NCBI GenBank assembly: GCA_022478985.1
Contig: JAKSZP010010595.1
Coordinates: forward strand, 151,474-215,473
Reading direction: 5' to 3'
Source of the DNA: Massospora cicadina
Taxonomy: Eukaryota > Entomophthoromycota > Entomophthoromycetes > Entomophthorales > Entomophthoraceae
DNA: 64,000 nucleotides
The notes below the pieces were generated by a model that was given only the letters and a program-made list of their open reading frames with translations, did no database searches and was not told the DNA's origin. Within the stretch, counting starts at the first letter, position 1, and the number at the start of each line of letters is the position of its first letter. Both the position numbers and the translations under genes were made by a program. This document shows positions 45,606 through 56,809 of this stretch, piece after piece.

Positions 45606-48600
45606 CTTTCTCTCTCGTTGCAATAACTTTTTTGCAACTTATTCAAGTTAAGTCTAATTCTAGTTTGATAATCTCACAGAGGAGAATAGTCTGCGCTCAT
45701 GTCAGGGAGCAGTTGGGCAAGTAAGGTAAGAGGAGCAGGTGGTAGGCCCGCGGCCTCAAACGTTTGAAAACGCCCTGGAGAAATTGGCGGAATAGAAAAA
45801 AAATTAAAAAAACCGGCGGTCACTATTTACCTGGAAATCCTCGCTTGGCAAGCGCGATGCAACCATTACATCAACACGCCGCACTCCCAACCACTCTTGT
45901 CAGTGGAATATGGAGTTCGTGTGTTTCTGGACATCCAACAAACAGCCCTATGGGAAAATTTTGTGGGGATGTGCACACTTTTTTCCTGACCGCGGTGTAC
46001 GTTGCACCTCACTCCATGTCACGCGGTTGGTTGGACCTAGGTTTCGAAAGCAAAGAGGCAGCAGATGAGGCTGCGGTGGTGCACATAGTGATTGACCTCC
46101 CCAAAGGGCTTGGACGTCAAAACCAAACGCACCAGATGGACAAAATCCAACCAAATTTTCCTCACATTTGACTTTTTGCCTACTACGGTAAAACGTGCCA
46201 TTCTGGAGCAAAATCTGAAAGATGGTCTCACTGTTTATGGCGAAATACAATCCTTTGAGATGCAACGCTTTACACTGATGCCACACCTGTGCACCAGCAA
46301 AGCCATCGCAGTTCTGACCCCAGATGAGGAGATCACGAAGGACCTAACCCAGATCCTGCACTCCACTTATATCAATATTGAAGGGCATACCACCCACCCT
46401 TTCCGGGTAACTGTGGACAATGCGCCCCTCTTCTGCACCCACTGTGACGCATTTGGTCATAAGGCACATGCATGCCCCACCAAGGAGGGCATCACATTCC
46501 AAGAGCACCCCTCAGCAGCCATGGCCAGCGGAGAGGTGCACTACAAACCAACTGCAAGCACCAAAGAGGCTTTCCCGTGGGGAGCACAAGGCTGCTACCT
46601 ACTGGTAAATCCTATTTCCCCACAAGAGTGGAAGAAGGCCAAGCAGGCCTGCAGAGCCATGGCTAAGGAAGCGGCCAAAGTCACCACCACTATCCCACAC
46701 TCCCAATGCCAGGATGACATTGAAACCTTTGCAGTGGAAGCAACTCTGAAATCCATCAACCAATCAGAATGGGAAGCCCATGCTGATTGGGCCACCCAAT
46801 CTGAGGATCCGATGGGCAACTCAATTTCACCCAATCTTTGCAACCAAGCTCCGGTCAAAACTGACTTGGTTTCCAACCTACCTGAAAAAAAAATTTTCAA
46901 CCCGCTCAATGGTGCACCGAACTCATCTGCACTGCAAAAAATTTGTTTGACGTTGGGGAAACAAATAACAAAGGCAAAATCCAACACAAACCTTTCTGCT
47001 AAAATCAATAAAACTACAAATAGCATTGCTGTAAACACCTGTGCTGCCGTGAAGTCCTGTGGGGATCTAGAGGAGGCTAGTGGGCCCGGGTGCCCACCCC
47101 CTCACACCTAAGGTGCAATGGGAGAAACCTTCACTTTAGGGACGTTGAATATCGCCATACTCAAGGCCTCACCATCCCAGGCTAGGAAACTGAGTTTTTT
47201 ACAAAAAAATTTACCCGTGGAAATCCTGGCCATCCAGGAGTCCCACTGTCTGCAAGGTTCTGAGGATGCTTGGAAAACCATGCTCCTTCCATCCCTATCC
47301 TTTTGGTCAGAGCACTGTGGGGTGCTAGTTTGGAAAAAATTTTCAGATTTTTATTGTCGGAAACCTTACTAAATGGCTGAGTCCTTGTTGTCACTTTCTC
47401 ATGGGCTGACGTGGCACATGCTATCATCAACATCTATGCGCCAACCTGTGCATGAGAACGTCGGGAATTTTTCTCATCAGTCAAATTCCTCCTGTTACCC
47501 CCAGACCCTTTCATAGTCGGCAATATGAGCTGTTGGCTAAACACACCAATGGACCATTGGCCTTCCTCCTCCCACGCCCCCCAGGGTCACATAAAACTTC
47601 GCATTTTAAAGGCCACCCTTGGGTTAATGGATGTGCTGCCACGGCAAGCCCTGCTGCTCAAAAACATGACATGACCCCATGTCCACAACGGCCAATTAAG
47701 GTCCATGACCCACATAGACCTTATCCTTACGCCAGCAAAATTCCAACCCCACATTTCCCACTTCAAAACAACAAAAATTGAATTCTCCAACCACCAGTTG
47801 GTCTCAATAAACTACCACCTACCTGTCACAGAGGCTAAGGCCCCACATTGGTGCAAACTCCGCCCTCCCAAACTTTCATCACCAGGATTTTTCACTTGGG
47901 TGGATTCAGCTTTGGCAAAAGAGTTTGTTACACCATTTTGTGTGGACCCCATCTCCATATGGGCAGCCTTCAAAGAAGATACCATCCGCCACTCTCACCA
48001 CCTTTCCTCCAGACGCTCATGAGCCACATCAGCTGTCATCTCGCGCGCTCTGGCAGAGTTGGCACACCTGGAGTCCAACATACTAGCCACAGGATACAGC
48101 CCTGCATGGGGCTGGAAGTGGGCGGAGGCAGCCGCCCACCTCAACGCGCTCAAAAGGCAACACAAACATTGGGTTTGTGTTCAGTACAGGGCCACACGCA
48201 TTACAGAGGGTGATAAGTGCACCGCATATTTTTTAAAAAAAATTTCGCACCACGCCAGAGCGTGGCCTGCACACAGGTGCAAATATCAGATGATTCCATC
48301 GCGGATACACCAGCTGAAGTGGCAATCGAAACACAAAAGTATTACTCCAAGTTATATCGATTTAATCCAATTCAGCTGGCTGAAGTGGCAGAATTTCTCA
48401 ACTGAACCCGCATCCACACCGTTTCCCAATAACTGGAAATAATAAATTTGATTACTCCAAACGAATTATGGACAGCCATCCGTGGTGCACCAAACTGGAA
48501 ATGCCCAGGCCCAGATGGCATTCCATATGAATTCTATAAAAAGTACTTCAAATATATATCCCCACATCTGCTTGCCTGACTTAACCAGAGCCTTCTGGAA

Positions 48601-50869
48601 ACGCGCCTCCTACCAGGAGGACAAGAGGCCTTCACCGTCACATTCTTTAAGAAAGGGGACAAGCTAGACTTAGCCAACTGGCGCCCCATTTCTTTAACTA
48701 ACATGGATACAGAATTTCAACAAAAATCATGGCTAACCGCTTATGGATTGTAGCATCTGCCACCATCTCCCCAGAACAATTCAGTTTCATACCCAGACGG
48801 TCGATTTGGGACAACGTGCACTCTGTGGCTAATGTATGTCAATCCACAGCCTCTGGGGCACTTATATTCTTGGACCAATAGAAGGCCTATGATATAGTAA
48901 GCTGGGAACACCTCAGGGCCTGCCTCCATCAATTCCGCTTACCCCCTCGCTTCATCAACTGTGTGATGCTGCTCACGGAATCTGCAATAATGGCAGTACG
49001 TGGCCCTGGCTTCCTAATGGAAGTAGTCCGCCTCAAAGGGGCTTGCGACAAGGGAACCCCCTTAGCCCACTCTTATACAACTTCAGCCTTGACCCACTAC
49101 TCTGAAACGTGAATGCCCAACTCACTGGGGTCCATGTGCCAGGCCAAGCCCCAGTCAAGATGATGGGGTTTGCAGATGACTGTGTGGTTGGGGTGTCTAA
49201 TAATAAAGATGCACGCACACTTGTAGCTATCATCCAGGAGTATTCCCTGGTAAGTAATGCTGCACTGAGTGCTTCCAAAACCGAAGTCATCCTCCTTGGT
49301 TGGTATCAAACCTGCTGGGCCCCAGCCACCAGTTCCCAGCCCAGCCCTTCTGCTCGCACACGTGTTTGCCCTCACAGCTCACCCCACACCGCCCCACTGA
49401 CGCTCCCCTTTGTGCCACGCCCTACCATAGGGCCAGTCCGCCTTCTGGGCGTGTGGGTGGAGGCAGGCAGATACTCATCAGCAGTAATGGAGTGCCGTAT
49501 TCTGGACAATGTGACGAAGCGAATCGCCTCTCTCAGAGCCCACCCTACTACCCTCACTGGCTGGGTTGTTCTTGCCAACTCTATGCTCCTATCCAAAGTC
49601 TGGTTCGGAGCCCATGCCATCTCCTTCTCCCCAAGCTTTTTCAAATCTTTGTATGCCCTGCTGCAAGGATGGCTTTGGTCAGGCCGCCCACCACCAGTAC
49701 AGCTAGAGGTCATGTTTGGCCCTCATCATCATGGTGGCATGGGCCCGCTTGACTTCAAAGCCCATGCTGCCAACATCCTGGGCACCTGGATTGCGGCTGT
49801 CACCGCCCCTACACTCCCCTCCCAACACTGGTCCCGCGTGGCCCACTCCAACTTCTCCCGCGCCTTGGGCCTCAACAATCCAATGAACTCACACTCCCTG
49901 ATTAAATACCTGGCTTCACACCCATCGGCCACAGGTCCTCACGGGACTAATACCCACTACAAAAGAATCCTCCTCTCCATGCAGAGCGCTGAATGGAGAA
50001 TTTGTATTAGCGGACACACAGCCAAGAGAGGCCGCCCCTCTCCTCAGTTCACACAAGAGGTACAGGGGCTACCCATCCAAGATGGCGTGATCCTCACGCG
50101 GCCCCATGTCCTATCCAGGGTGGACTACCTAGACATGATGGACATCCCTTACTCCATTGAGACTCAAAAAACTATCTGGAAATACGCACACCATCCTCTG
50201 TTGCAGCCTCAAATCCGTTCCCATGTGTGGCGCTGCCTGAGGTGGGTGTACAATATGGCTGAGCACTCTAACGCTTTACACTCATCCTGCGTCGTGTGTG
50301 GCCAGTATGGAACGCTGTTCCACCGCCTGGAGAAGTGCCCTACCTCTAAAGTAATATGGCGCGAAGTTCAACGTCTGCTGGGCCAGGATCAAACACATCC
50401 CTTCAGTCTGTCAAGAGATATGTTTGCTTTATCAATGGCCTCCCTCCTTCCACCCTCCCTCCATGCTCTGGTGGTTGCAATCGCCATGTGGACTATCCAT
50501 ACAATTGTCTTGGATGCCATCGCAGGCTCCACCCCCACCCTCCCAGAAGCTGTCCACAGATTCCGGTCTCATTTGGTGGACCACTTTCAGGTGTGGATGT
50601 TTGGATACCTCCCACTGCGTCGCCGACAGCTGGTCTCCTCCTGGTTCCCAGTCTGGTTCATCAAATCAGACCCTTTCCTCCACACGTGTTCAATTGTGGC
50701 TGCGGCCCCTTCACACGTTCCCTCCCCTCCCCATAAGTGGCGTTCCCGCTGGCAACAAGAGATAGCATCGCTTCTCTGGGGTGCCTTCCCTGTTACCAAG
50801 TTTTGTCTTTTTTGGGTCAAATTCAGAAGTGTCCATCCCATGGTCAGCCTTCCTCACAATAAACTTAGA
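45606..50869 (+). mobile_element. LINE-4, full-length
   Basis: 5.26 kb, close to LINE-1 and LINE-2. It has a 5' hairpin (45617-45638), ORF1, ORF1/ORF2 junction, ORF2 with a long open C-terminal half, and the 3' end GTGTCCATCCCATGGTCAGCC. It is bracketed by a diverged target duplication of about 20 bp and inserted in the duplicated unit of G6. Confidence 0.88.
45699..47111 (+). pseudogene. LINE-4 ORF1 (complete C-terminus, two frameshifts)
   Basis: ATG 45699 gives MSGSSWASKVRGAGG, then a TGA where LINE-1 has a sense codon. Frameshifts near 45957 and 46100 cancel, and the frame is open from 46092 to TAA 47111 (339 codons). The knuckle CTHCDAFGHKAHACP is intact. This copy shows the natural end of ORF1: its TAA lies inside the junction palindrome, six bases before the ORF2 ATG. 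Confidence 0.82.
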
Positions 50870-50884
50870 TTTATTCTTCTATAA
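47118..50884 (+). pseudogene. LINE-4 ORF2; last 591 codons open
   Basis: ATG 47118 opens MGETFTLGTLNIAILKAS with LAIQESH. The endonuclease is then broken by a deletion and frameshift near 47340-47380. GDMN is damaged (GNMSCW equivalent), and SDH reads SNH near 47790. RT upstream motifs at 48.5-49.1 kb contain stops, for example a TAG in the QKAYD segment. From 49109 to 50884 the frame is open: FADD (residues 21-24 of this piece), thumb and connection, then C394-C397-H405-C410 (CX2CX7HX4C) and the Trp-rich end. The frame ends inside the 3' UTR, so the true stop may have been lost. Confidence 0.82.
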
Positions 50885-50889
50885 AAAAC

Positions 50890-51335
50890 ATGCGGACATA
50901 TTTAATACAAATAGTATAAAGCCACTGCAAACCACACATAGAATTAAATCCAAGATATGTTAGGTAGACGAAGTCTTGAAAACAAAACTTTTTTGTTACA
51001 GATTCAAAAAACTAGGTTTGCATGGGATACCAGGTAAGACAAGGCAAGGGCAGCCCCGTGGCCACCAGGGAGACCCAGAAGAAAGTGGTAGACAAAGAAA
51101 AATTATGAACTGAGTTTAGCTTCACGCAGGACTAAACATTTAAGGTCGCCCTTCTGGAAAGCCCCTCCCACACTATTCTTTAGGCCCCTAAGAGCATATT
51201 GAATAGCTCAGGAGGGGAACAGCTTAATGCTGAGCCCCGCATAAACTCAAAAACCAAAAAATAGCGTTTTGACTTGAGATATGGAAATCTTTATCTCAGG
51301 TCAAAATATAATTATTGGTTTGATCTGACCATTAC
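50890..51335 (+). repeat. Duplicated unit, second copy, part after LINE-4
   Basis: Matches 44560-44975, including the TTTTTTGTTACAG acceptor-like site (about 50986-50999), FKKLGLHGIPGKTRQGQPRG and LYLRSKYNYW. It then runs without break into the protease at 51336, which the first copy lacks. This copy is therefore in the original place and the first is the duplicate, or a remnant of it. Confidence 0.6.
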
Positions 51336-51462
51336 AAATACTTATAACTTAATCTATGATATCCTAATTGGGACTGATTTCATGATAGGATTTGGAGTTG
51401 TTACAAATTATAACGATGATACTATCACCATTCTCAGCCAGGATATTCCAATTTTACTTTAA
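51274..51462 (+). pseudogene. G6 protease C-terminal part
   Basis: The open frame holds NLIYDILIGTDFMIGFGVV and NYNDDTITIL, the strand after the flap in Ty3 proteases (YDVILGTDWL..). The active-site DTG half is not recognisable upstream, in the region disturbed by duplication and LINE-4. Confidence 0.65.
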
Positions 51463-52024
51463 TAAGGATGAAGAAATTGTGAAAGTGAAGACCAGCCTAT
51501 TTGTAAAATTAAGCTTACAAAGATGGAGTAGTCACAACGGAGTATGTCAAAGTGCAATCAAAGATAAACCATTACCCACCCAGATTAATTTGTCAAAGGG
51601 AATTCCTCTTTAGACAAATCAGTCCATTACTATATCATTGGGAGATTAAGTAATTGTCCCAATTGAACTGCTAAACAAGAATCAGAAGGACTGTATGGCA
51701 AAGTATATTAGCCATGGTCCAAATTGTAATTTGAGCCAAACATTGCACCTGGTATCTTCATTCCTGGCCAAAAAAGAAATTCAAATCTTATACGCAAACC
51801 TATAAAATCGTTCCATTAGCATCAAGTGACATCAGACAATCGCCTTTCTGCATCTGGCCCCTACCTTTTTAATTAACTTCTTACAAGTTTAAACTCTTAT
51901 CAAATTAATGCTTCCCAAAAAGGACTAATCAACACAAATTAATGTTATCCCTAGGCCAATTTGAGCAGCTTGACCAACTGTGGAAAGGCAAAGTTTAGGT
52001 TTTAAAATCTAAATATTGGGAAAT
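51463..52024 (+). other. G6 protease-RT linker, decayed
   Basis: About 560 bp with only short open pieces (for example 51392-51613 in another frame) and no clear motif. Its position between protease and RT argues for pol linker sequence. Confidence 0.4.
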
Positions 52025-52258
52025 ATTTGCACAAGATAATTTTGCCTGGAAAGAACTAAGGATGTCATCCATAATATTGATACTGGATATCGTAAACCAA
52101 TTCAATTAAGCGTGGCTAGATTCTCAAAACCGTCATAATAAGATGTAACCAAGGAGATTAAAGAACTCCTCGGATATGTAAATGTTATCATCTTTAAAAA
52201 GTCTTTGGGTTGTAACAATTTTAATAGTGAATAAATGATTGAAGCAATTGAGTTGGCT
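52025..52258 (+). pseudogene. G6 RT N-terminal part, left of H2
   Basis: Reads DVIHNIDTGYRKPIQLSVAR and then DVTKEIKELLGYVNVI, the usual HxIDTG..PI.. and E(I)xELL(x)xGxI segment before the RT fingers. It stops at the H2 insertion. The continuing VVIDYRN is at 54183. Confidence 0.65.
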
Positions 52259-52270
52259 TTGATTATAAAA

Positions 52271-54175
52271 TTTATTCAAGGTATGCAACCAGGGGATGGA
52301 CATTATCAAAACAGAAACTCCAACTAAAAAAATCAAATATGAACCAACTGCCCAAAATGGGCAGCAAGATACACAAAAAGAAAACGAGAAAATAACCTAC
52401 CAGGTTGTACAGCGGCGAGCTGCTTATCCCACCATAGCATATGGGGAGGATGGATCAAGCGAATTATTGATTTAAGCTTTTTTCAGATTCAGCATTGAAG
52501 AGGCGGACCATTGATGATAGCAAAGTGGTTGGGACGTCTTTGGGATGAGGGTCAAGGTGGAGCGGATATTTGTTGAAACTGAGAATTTGGGCCTGAATCG
52601 TAGCCTACATTAGTTTAGCCACATGGTGTTCAGCTTGGATGCAGGCATTGGGAAAGTGGGCGAATTTTGTGATGTTAGATCTGGTTACACGTGTGGATGG
52701 GGAAAATTCTGTCAGTTCAGTGACATGCTTGATAGCGTTGACGGCAGTCTCATCTAGGCTTCAAATTCCTCTTTTGCAACTACAGAAAATTGGGAGAACG
52801 TGGTGATGTGCATCATTGATCAAATTCAGAGACATATTTTGCCATAGCTTCATGGAGTTGGTGATTTTTGGGTGAGGCCACCACAGCTTTGGAAAGCTGG
52901 TGGTCGCTTTTATATGGGATAGCCTTGGGTTTGGGGACAAATTGGTTGAGCTGGAGTGGGGCATCAAAGTCTGAATTCAGATAAGGTTCTAAATCGAATG
53001 TTTTAGCCAGAGATGGGAAAATTTCACCAGATTTGAACACTTCATCCAATAATTCCCAGGAATTTTTGCTGACTTGGATTGATTTAATGATAAGTGGCTG
53101 TGGTTGAGGAAGTTTTGAGGTGGAACTTTTTTTTGGAATAAATATTGGTTCAAGACTGCACCCAATGGGTTGGCATGGGTGTAAATTGGCCATCTTGGGT
53201 TTGAGTTGCTAGATTAAGCTTTTGATTAAAGTGCATGGCCTGGTGGGTGGGGGCAGCCAAAATCCACACTCAAACGCTGTTGGGGTGACCTCATGGGTGG
53301 AGGCCATGTTTGCAGGTGTGAATTGTATTGACATGATTTTTTCATATGGTCCAATTCATGGCAGAGAGGGCAGATTGTGCGACTCTTGTCAGTGCAAGCC
53401 CAAATAAATGGTCAGGTGCAGATGGATATAGTCATGCGGTGTGATGTGTTGGGCCATGTTCAGCTGGTGGGGGTAATAGTGGCGTTGGTCTGAGATGCTG
53501 CAAGGCTTTCAGCACCACTTGGTACAATGAATTGGAGGATGGGGCCTGTGCCATAAGTGGAAAGCCCTGACATCAACTCCTCATAGTATGTTTGAGGGGG
53601 AAGGTGTAAGGAAAGTTTGCAAAGTATACCACAAGTGTGGTATCATTGGGAAGACATGTACGGGTATTGTAATGGGCGTGTTTTTATAAATTAAGGGTGT
53701 TGTTGCTGCAGCAGCCACGTCTTTTTCAGCGGGGAAGCCAAATCAAATTAGCCCATGTATGGGCTGAAGTTATAAATCAGGCTGGTGCAAAGATGGGCGT
53801 TGTCAGCTCAATAATTGCTTTGTCAGAAAATTGGAAGATACATCCATACTTGACTCAGAGGCAAAAGTGGATAGTGGATCTAGGTAGGGCTAGGGGGTGG
53901 GGCAGTTTGGGTGGACTCGTTAAAGGTGTAGTGCTAAGTCCCTTGGAGGGACAAAGTGTCCAGATGCATTTGGCGGACTGGTCAATCCAGGCCGCAACCA
54001 TTTTTCTGCTGGGTGGTAAATGGTAGCAGGTGGAGCACCGGTGCCCCACACTGGGGCAGCAGGTGGTGGATCTGAGGACATAAATGGAAAACTGATGTGG
54101 TGAGGCGGCTGTGGAGAATTTAAGTTATTTTTTCAAAATTGCTCAAAAGTGATGTCAAGCGGAAAGAAAAAAATC
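52271..54175 (-). mobile_element. H2: ORF1-only non-LTR element (half-LINE), about 1.9 kb
   Basis: The second member of the H1 family, on the minus strand. Its 5' end reads TTTTTTCTTTCCGCTTG and its 3' end GATAATGTCCATCCCCTGGTTGC, then AATAAATTTT. It splits the G6 RT between the N-terminal part and VVIDYRN. A diverged target duplication of about 22 bp flanks it: TGAGTTGGCTTTGATTATA at 52249 and TGAGTTGTCATTGATTATA at 54176. It carries no endonuclease or RT. Confidence 0.75.
52440..54081 (-). pseudogene. H2 ORF1-like protein, broken
   Basis: Start ATG 54081-54079 gives MSSDPPPAAPVWGTGAPPAT, then FVPPRDLALHL with stops after it. LPNDTTLVVYFAN and LYPSAPDHLFGLALTRVAQS continue the match to H1 (LPDDTTFVVQFAG; VPSVPDHPFCTRVDKRLTIS). 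The C-terminal half is open for 126 codons (53193-52813): KNSWELLDEVFKSGEIFPSL, YKSDHQLSKAVVASPKNHQL. The stop and the last 100 codons are unclear. Role inferred as LINE-type ORF1 protein. Confidence 0.65.
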
Positions 54176-54835
54176 TGAGTTGTCATTGATTATAGAAATT
54201 AAACAACATCAAGAAAAAGGACTTATACCCTCTTCTACAAAGAGACAAAACCTCTGACAGGCTAGGGCGCAAAGCTCTTCTTGACTTTAAACCTTATCAG
54301 TGGGTATTAGAAAATAGGTATTTCCAAAGTGGAGAGCAATAAAAAATGCAATTATAAACCAAGAGGGCCTATTTCAGCCAGCAAGAATGCCTCAAGGGCT
54401 CTACAATGCCTAGCCGCCTTCCAGAGAGCCATGGACATAATCCTTGAAGAGTTAAAGTTATCATATGTACTAGTGTACCTCTACAATATTAATACTTTCA
54501 GCCACAGTTTTGATGACAATCTGGAACCATTAGAAAAGGTTTTCAGAAGGCTTTCAGCTGCAAACTCAAAAATCAAGGCAAATTAGTCAGTTCTTCAGAA
54601 AACAGCTGAAATGTTATGCCTTTGTAATCAACAAAGTAGGTTTTTGGACCCAACTCTCTATGTCAAATGCCATCTATAAAATAAAATGTTCCAAATCCAA
54701 GTGCAATAAACAATCATTCCTAGGCATGATCGGTTACTATTACTAATTTATTTCCAACTTCATAAAAACTGGAGAGCCACTCTTCTATCTACTCAAGGAT
54801 AAGGTCTCATTTGACTGGAATCCGTTTGTTATTAA
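54176..54835 (+). pseudogene. G6 RT catalytic and connection part, right of H2
   Basis: Begins VVIDYRN, then NASRALQCLAAFQRAMDIIL, LSYVLVYLYNINTFSHSF, RKQLKCYAFVINKVGF and SFLGMIGYYY.FISNFIKTG. The active site YLDDI reads YLYNI, so both catalytic Asp are lost. Stops lie near 54200 and 54585. Confidence 0.78.
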
Positions 54836-55320
54836 GCATTTAATCAGCTCCAATTGGCATTATTGGTAGACCCTATCATTCAATAAACGGACTTTTATTA
54901 GTAATGTATCATCCAAACTGACGCATCACTAACAGCAGTTATAGCTAAATTATCTCAGATCGGAGGATGGCGAAGAGCATACACTTGTCTTTGCTTGTCA
55001 TAATTAAACATTCATGAGAGCAGTTATATGCTGACAGAATGGTAATGCTCAGTAGTCATATATTTTGCTGCAACTTTGGGTCTATCTACATGGCACTCAC
55101 TTCAAAATTGTTACTGATCATCCATCCTTAATATGGATGACAACATAAGGTAGACTGAGGGCCAATTAGCCCACTTGGCTTTGAAGCTTCAAGCCTACGA
55201 CTAAACAATTGAGCTTAGCATTGTTGGAAAGCATCAAAACACTGAGTGCCTATATAAACTGCTTACTATCACAACACTAAGTCTGGCCACTGATGACTTT
55301 TTTAAGAAGATGATCAGCGG
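54836..55320 (+). pseudogene. G6 RNase H
   Basis: QTDASLTAVIAKL near 54920 and HGTHFKIVTDHPSLIWMTT near 55090-55150 are RNase H landmarks. Frameshifts and stops separate them. Confidence 0.68.
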
Positions 55321-55329
55321 ATAGTATTA

Positions 55330-56480
55330 AGATGAGGCCAGACCCGTCCAAATGTTATTATCAGACTTACAAAAAGATACAGTTTTCAAAATGGGATATC
55401 TTACAAGATCTTTGCAAAAAGTATATATTCTTAAGACATTGGCCCAAACAGATTTTAGTTTGGATTCTCATAAGGCCATATGGCACGGTGGAATCAAGAA
55501 GACATATGAGAATCTGATGCAATTTTATCACTGGGAGTCAATGCAATTTTGACATCCAGAAAACACTAGAGTGCTGTGCAGAGTATTAATTATAAAAGCC
55601 GTTCCAAAAAAGCAGTTCTTATCAGTTTGTTTGGAACAAGTTTTCCTGAAATACCATGTCTATCAACGTTTTTGGAAATCTTCCAACAATCAATTTAAAA
55701 GCCAAGTACATTATGGTGGTCATCAACCACTTGACTAACTAGGTTAAAGCTAAGGTTATTCAGTGAGCTGTAGCAGCAACTACAGCCAAGTTCGTCCTTG
55801 AGAACATTCTCCATAAGCATGGGTGTCCCCATATTTTCCTTACAGATTGAAGAACAAATTTCATCGCACATGTCCTTGCCAAGCTCAACCAGTTAATGGG
55901 AGTACAAGGCGTGCTTATCACTTCCTATCATCCCAAAACCAATGGTTTGGTTGAGAGAGCAAATGGGACGTTAGTGAATATCATCAGGAAATTAACTTTA
56001 AAAACCATCTGAGTGGAGCACATACCTGAGTTTGACAGTATTTGCCTGCAACATTTCCTACCATTCAGCAACCAAGATGTCAAATTTTCAGTTATTATAT
56101 GGAAGACATCTAGACCTACCATTACTACTATTTTCAGTTATAGAAGATCCTGGTGATAACAACCACCATCAATATGCCAAGAAACTTTCAGCTACCATAA
56201 TAATATTCAAGCTCATGCCTTTAACAACAATTTTACCAAAAAAAGGCCCAACATGAAAAAGATATGTAAAATTGCTACAAAATGGTTGATTTCAAAGTAG
56301 GCAAAATAGTTTACTTTGCAACACCCATGAATTGGGCCAATTGAAAATTATATTTCAGATGAGGTGCTCCATTTGAACTAATTGAGAAGACATCATAATT
56401 CATATATAATTCAAAGATAATTAGACTGGCCATATATACAACCATGTTCATGCAAAATTTCTAAGAAGGTCCAATAAGTT
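55330..56480 (+). pseudogene. G6 integrase
   Basis: Zinc-binding and N-terminal part: HGGIKKTYENLMQFYHWESM near 55480-55545. Core: IMVVINHLTN near 55710, ATTAKFVLENILHKHGCPHI, FLTD, then QLMGVQGVLITSYHPKTNGL followed by VERANGTLVNIIRKL (55830-55990). C-terminal: FAPFELIEKTS-like piece near 56370. D in FLTD and E in VERANG are kept. Stops and frameshifts are frequent. Confidence 0.78.
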
Positions 56481-56809
56481 GGCGATTAAAAAACACATAT
56501 ACAATAATAGTATTGAAAAACCGTAAAATAAAAAAAAGAAAAGAAATAATAATAATGAAGAATATATATATATATACTTGAGTAAATAAAAATTATATAA
56601 TTAAACTAATTAATACTATTGTTCTCTTGAGGAAAAGCGGGGATCCAAATCCAGTTCCATCATAATTAGGGCTGATCTTAAGGCTAGGCATCTGGTCTAA
56701 ATCTATCAGAAATTTAGGCTAAAACCAAAGCGGACTGATGACACTCAGTGTAAGCTAATTTAAAATCTTAGCGCTTATGTTCAAGTCAAGTGGGGGAAAT
56801 TCCAGATTC
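56481..56809. other. Low-complexity spacer before the G6 3' LTR
   Basis: A-rich and AT-dinucleotide runs at about 56520-56580, then non-coding sequence. GTGGGGGAAATT at 56790-56801 is a good polypurine-tract candidate directly before the LTR. Confidence 0.5.

Noticed and set aside
44290..51335. The duplicated unit as a pair of LTRs
   Set aside because: The second copy runs directly into protease coding sequence and the copies have no TG..CA ends or primer site. The real G6 LTRs are at 40.4 and 56.8 kb.
56548..56580. AT-dinucleotide run as a functional element
   Set aside because: It is an ordinary low-complexity microsatellite next to an A-rich tract, with no sign of function.
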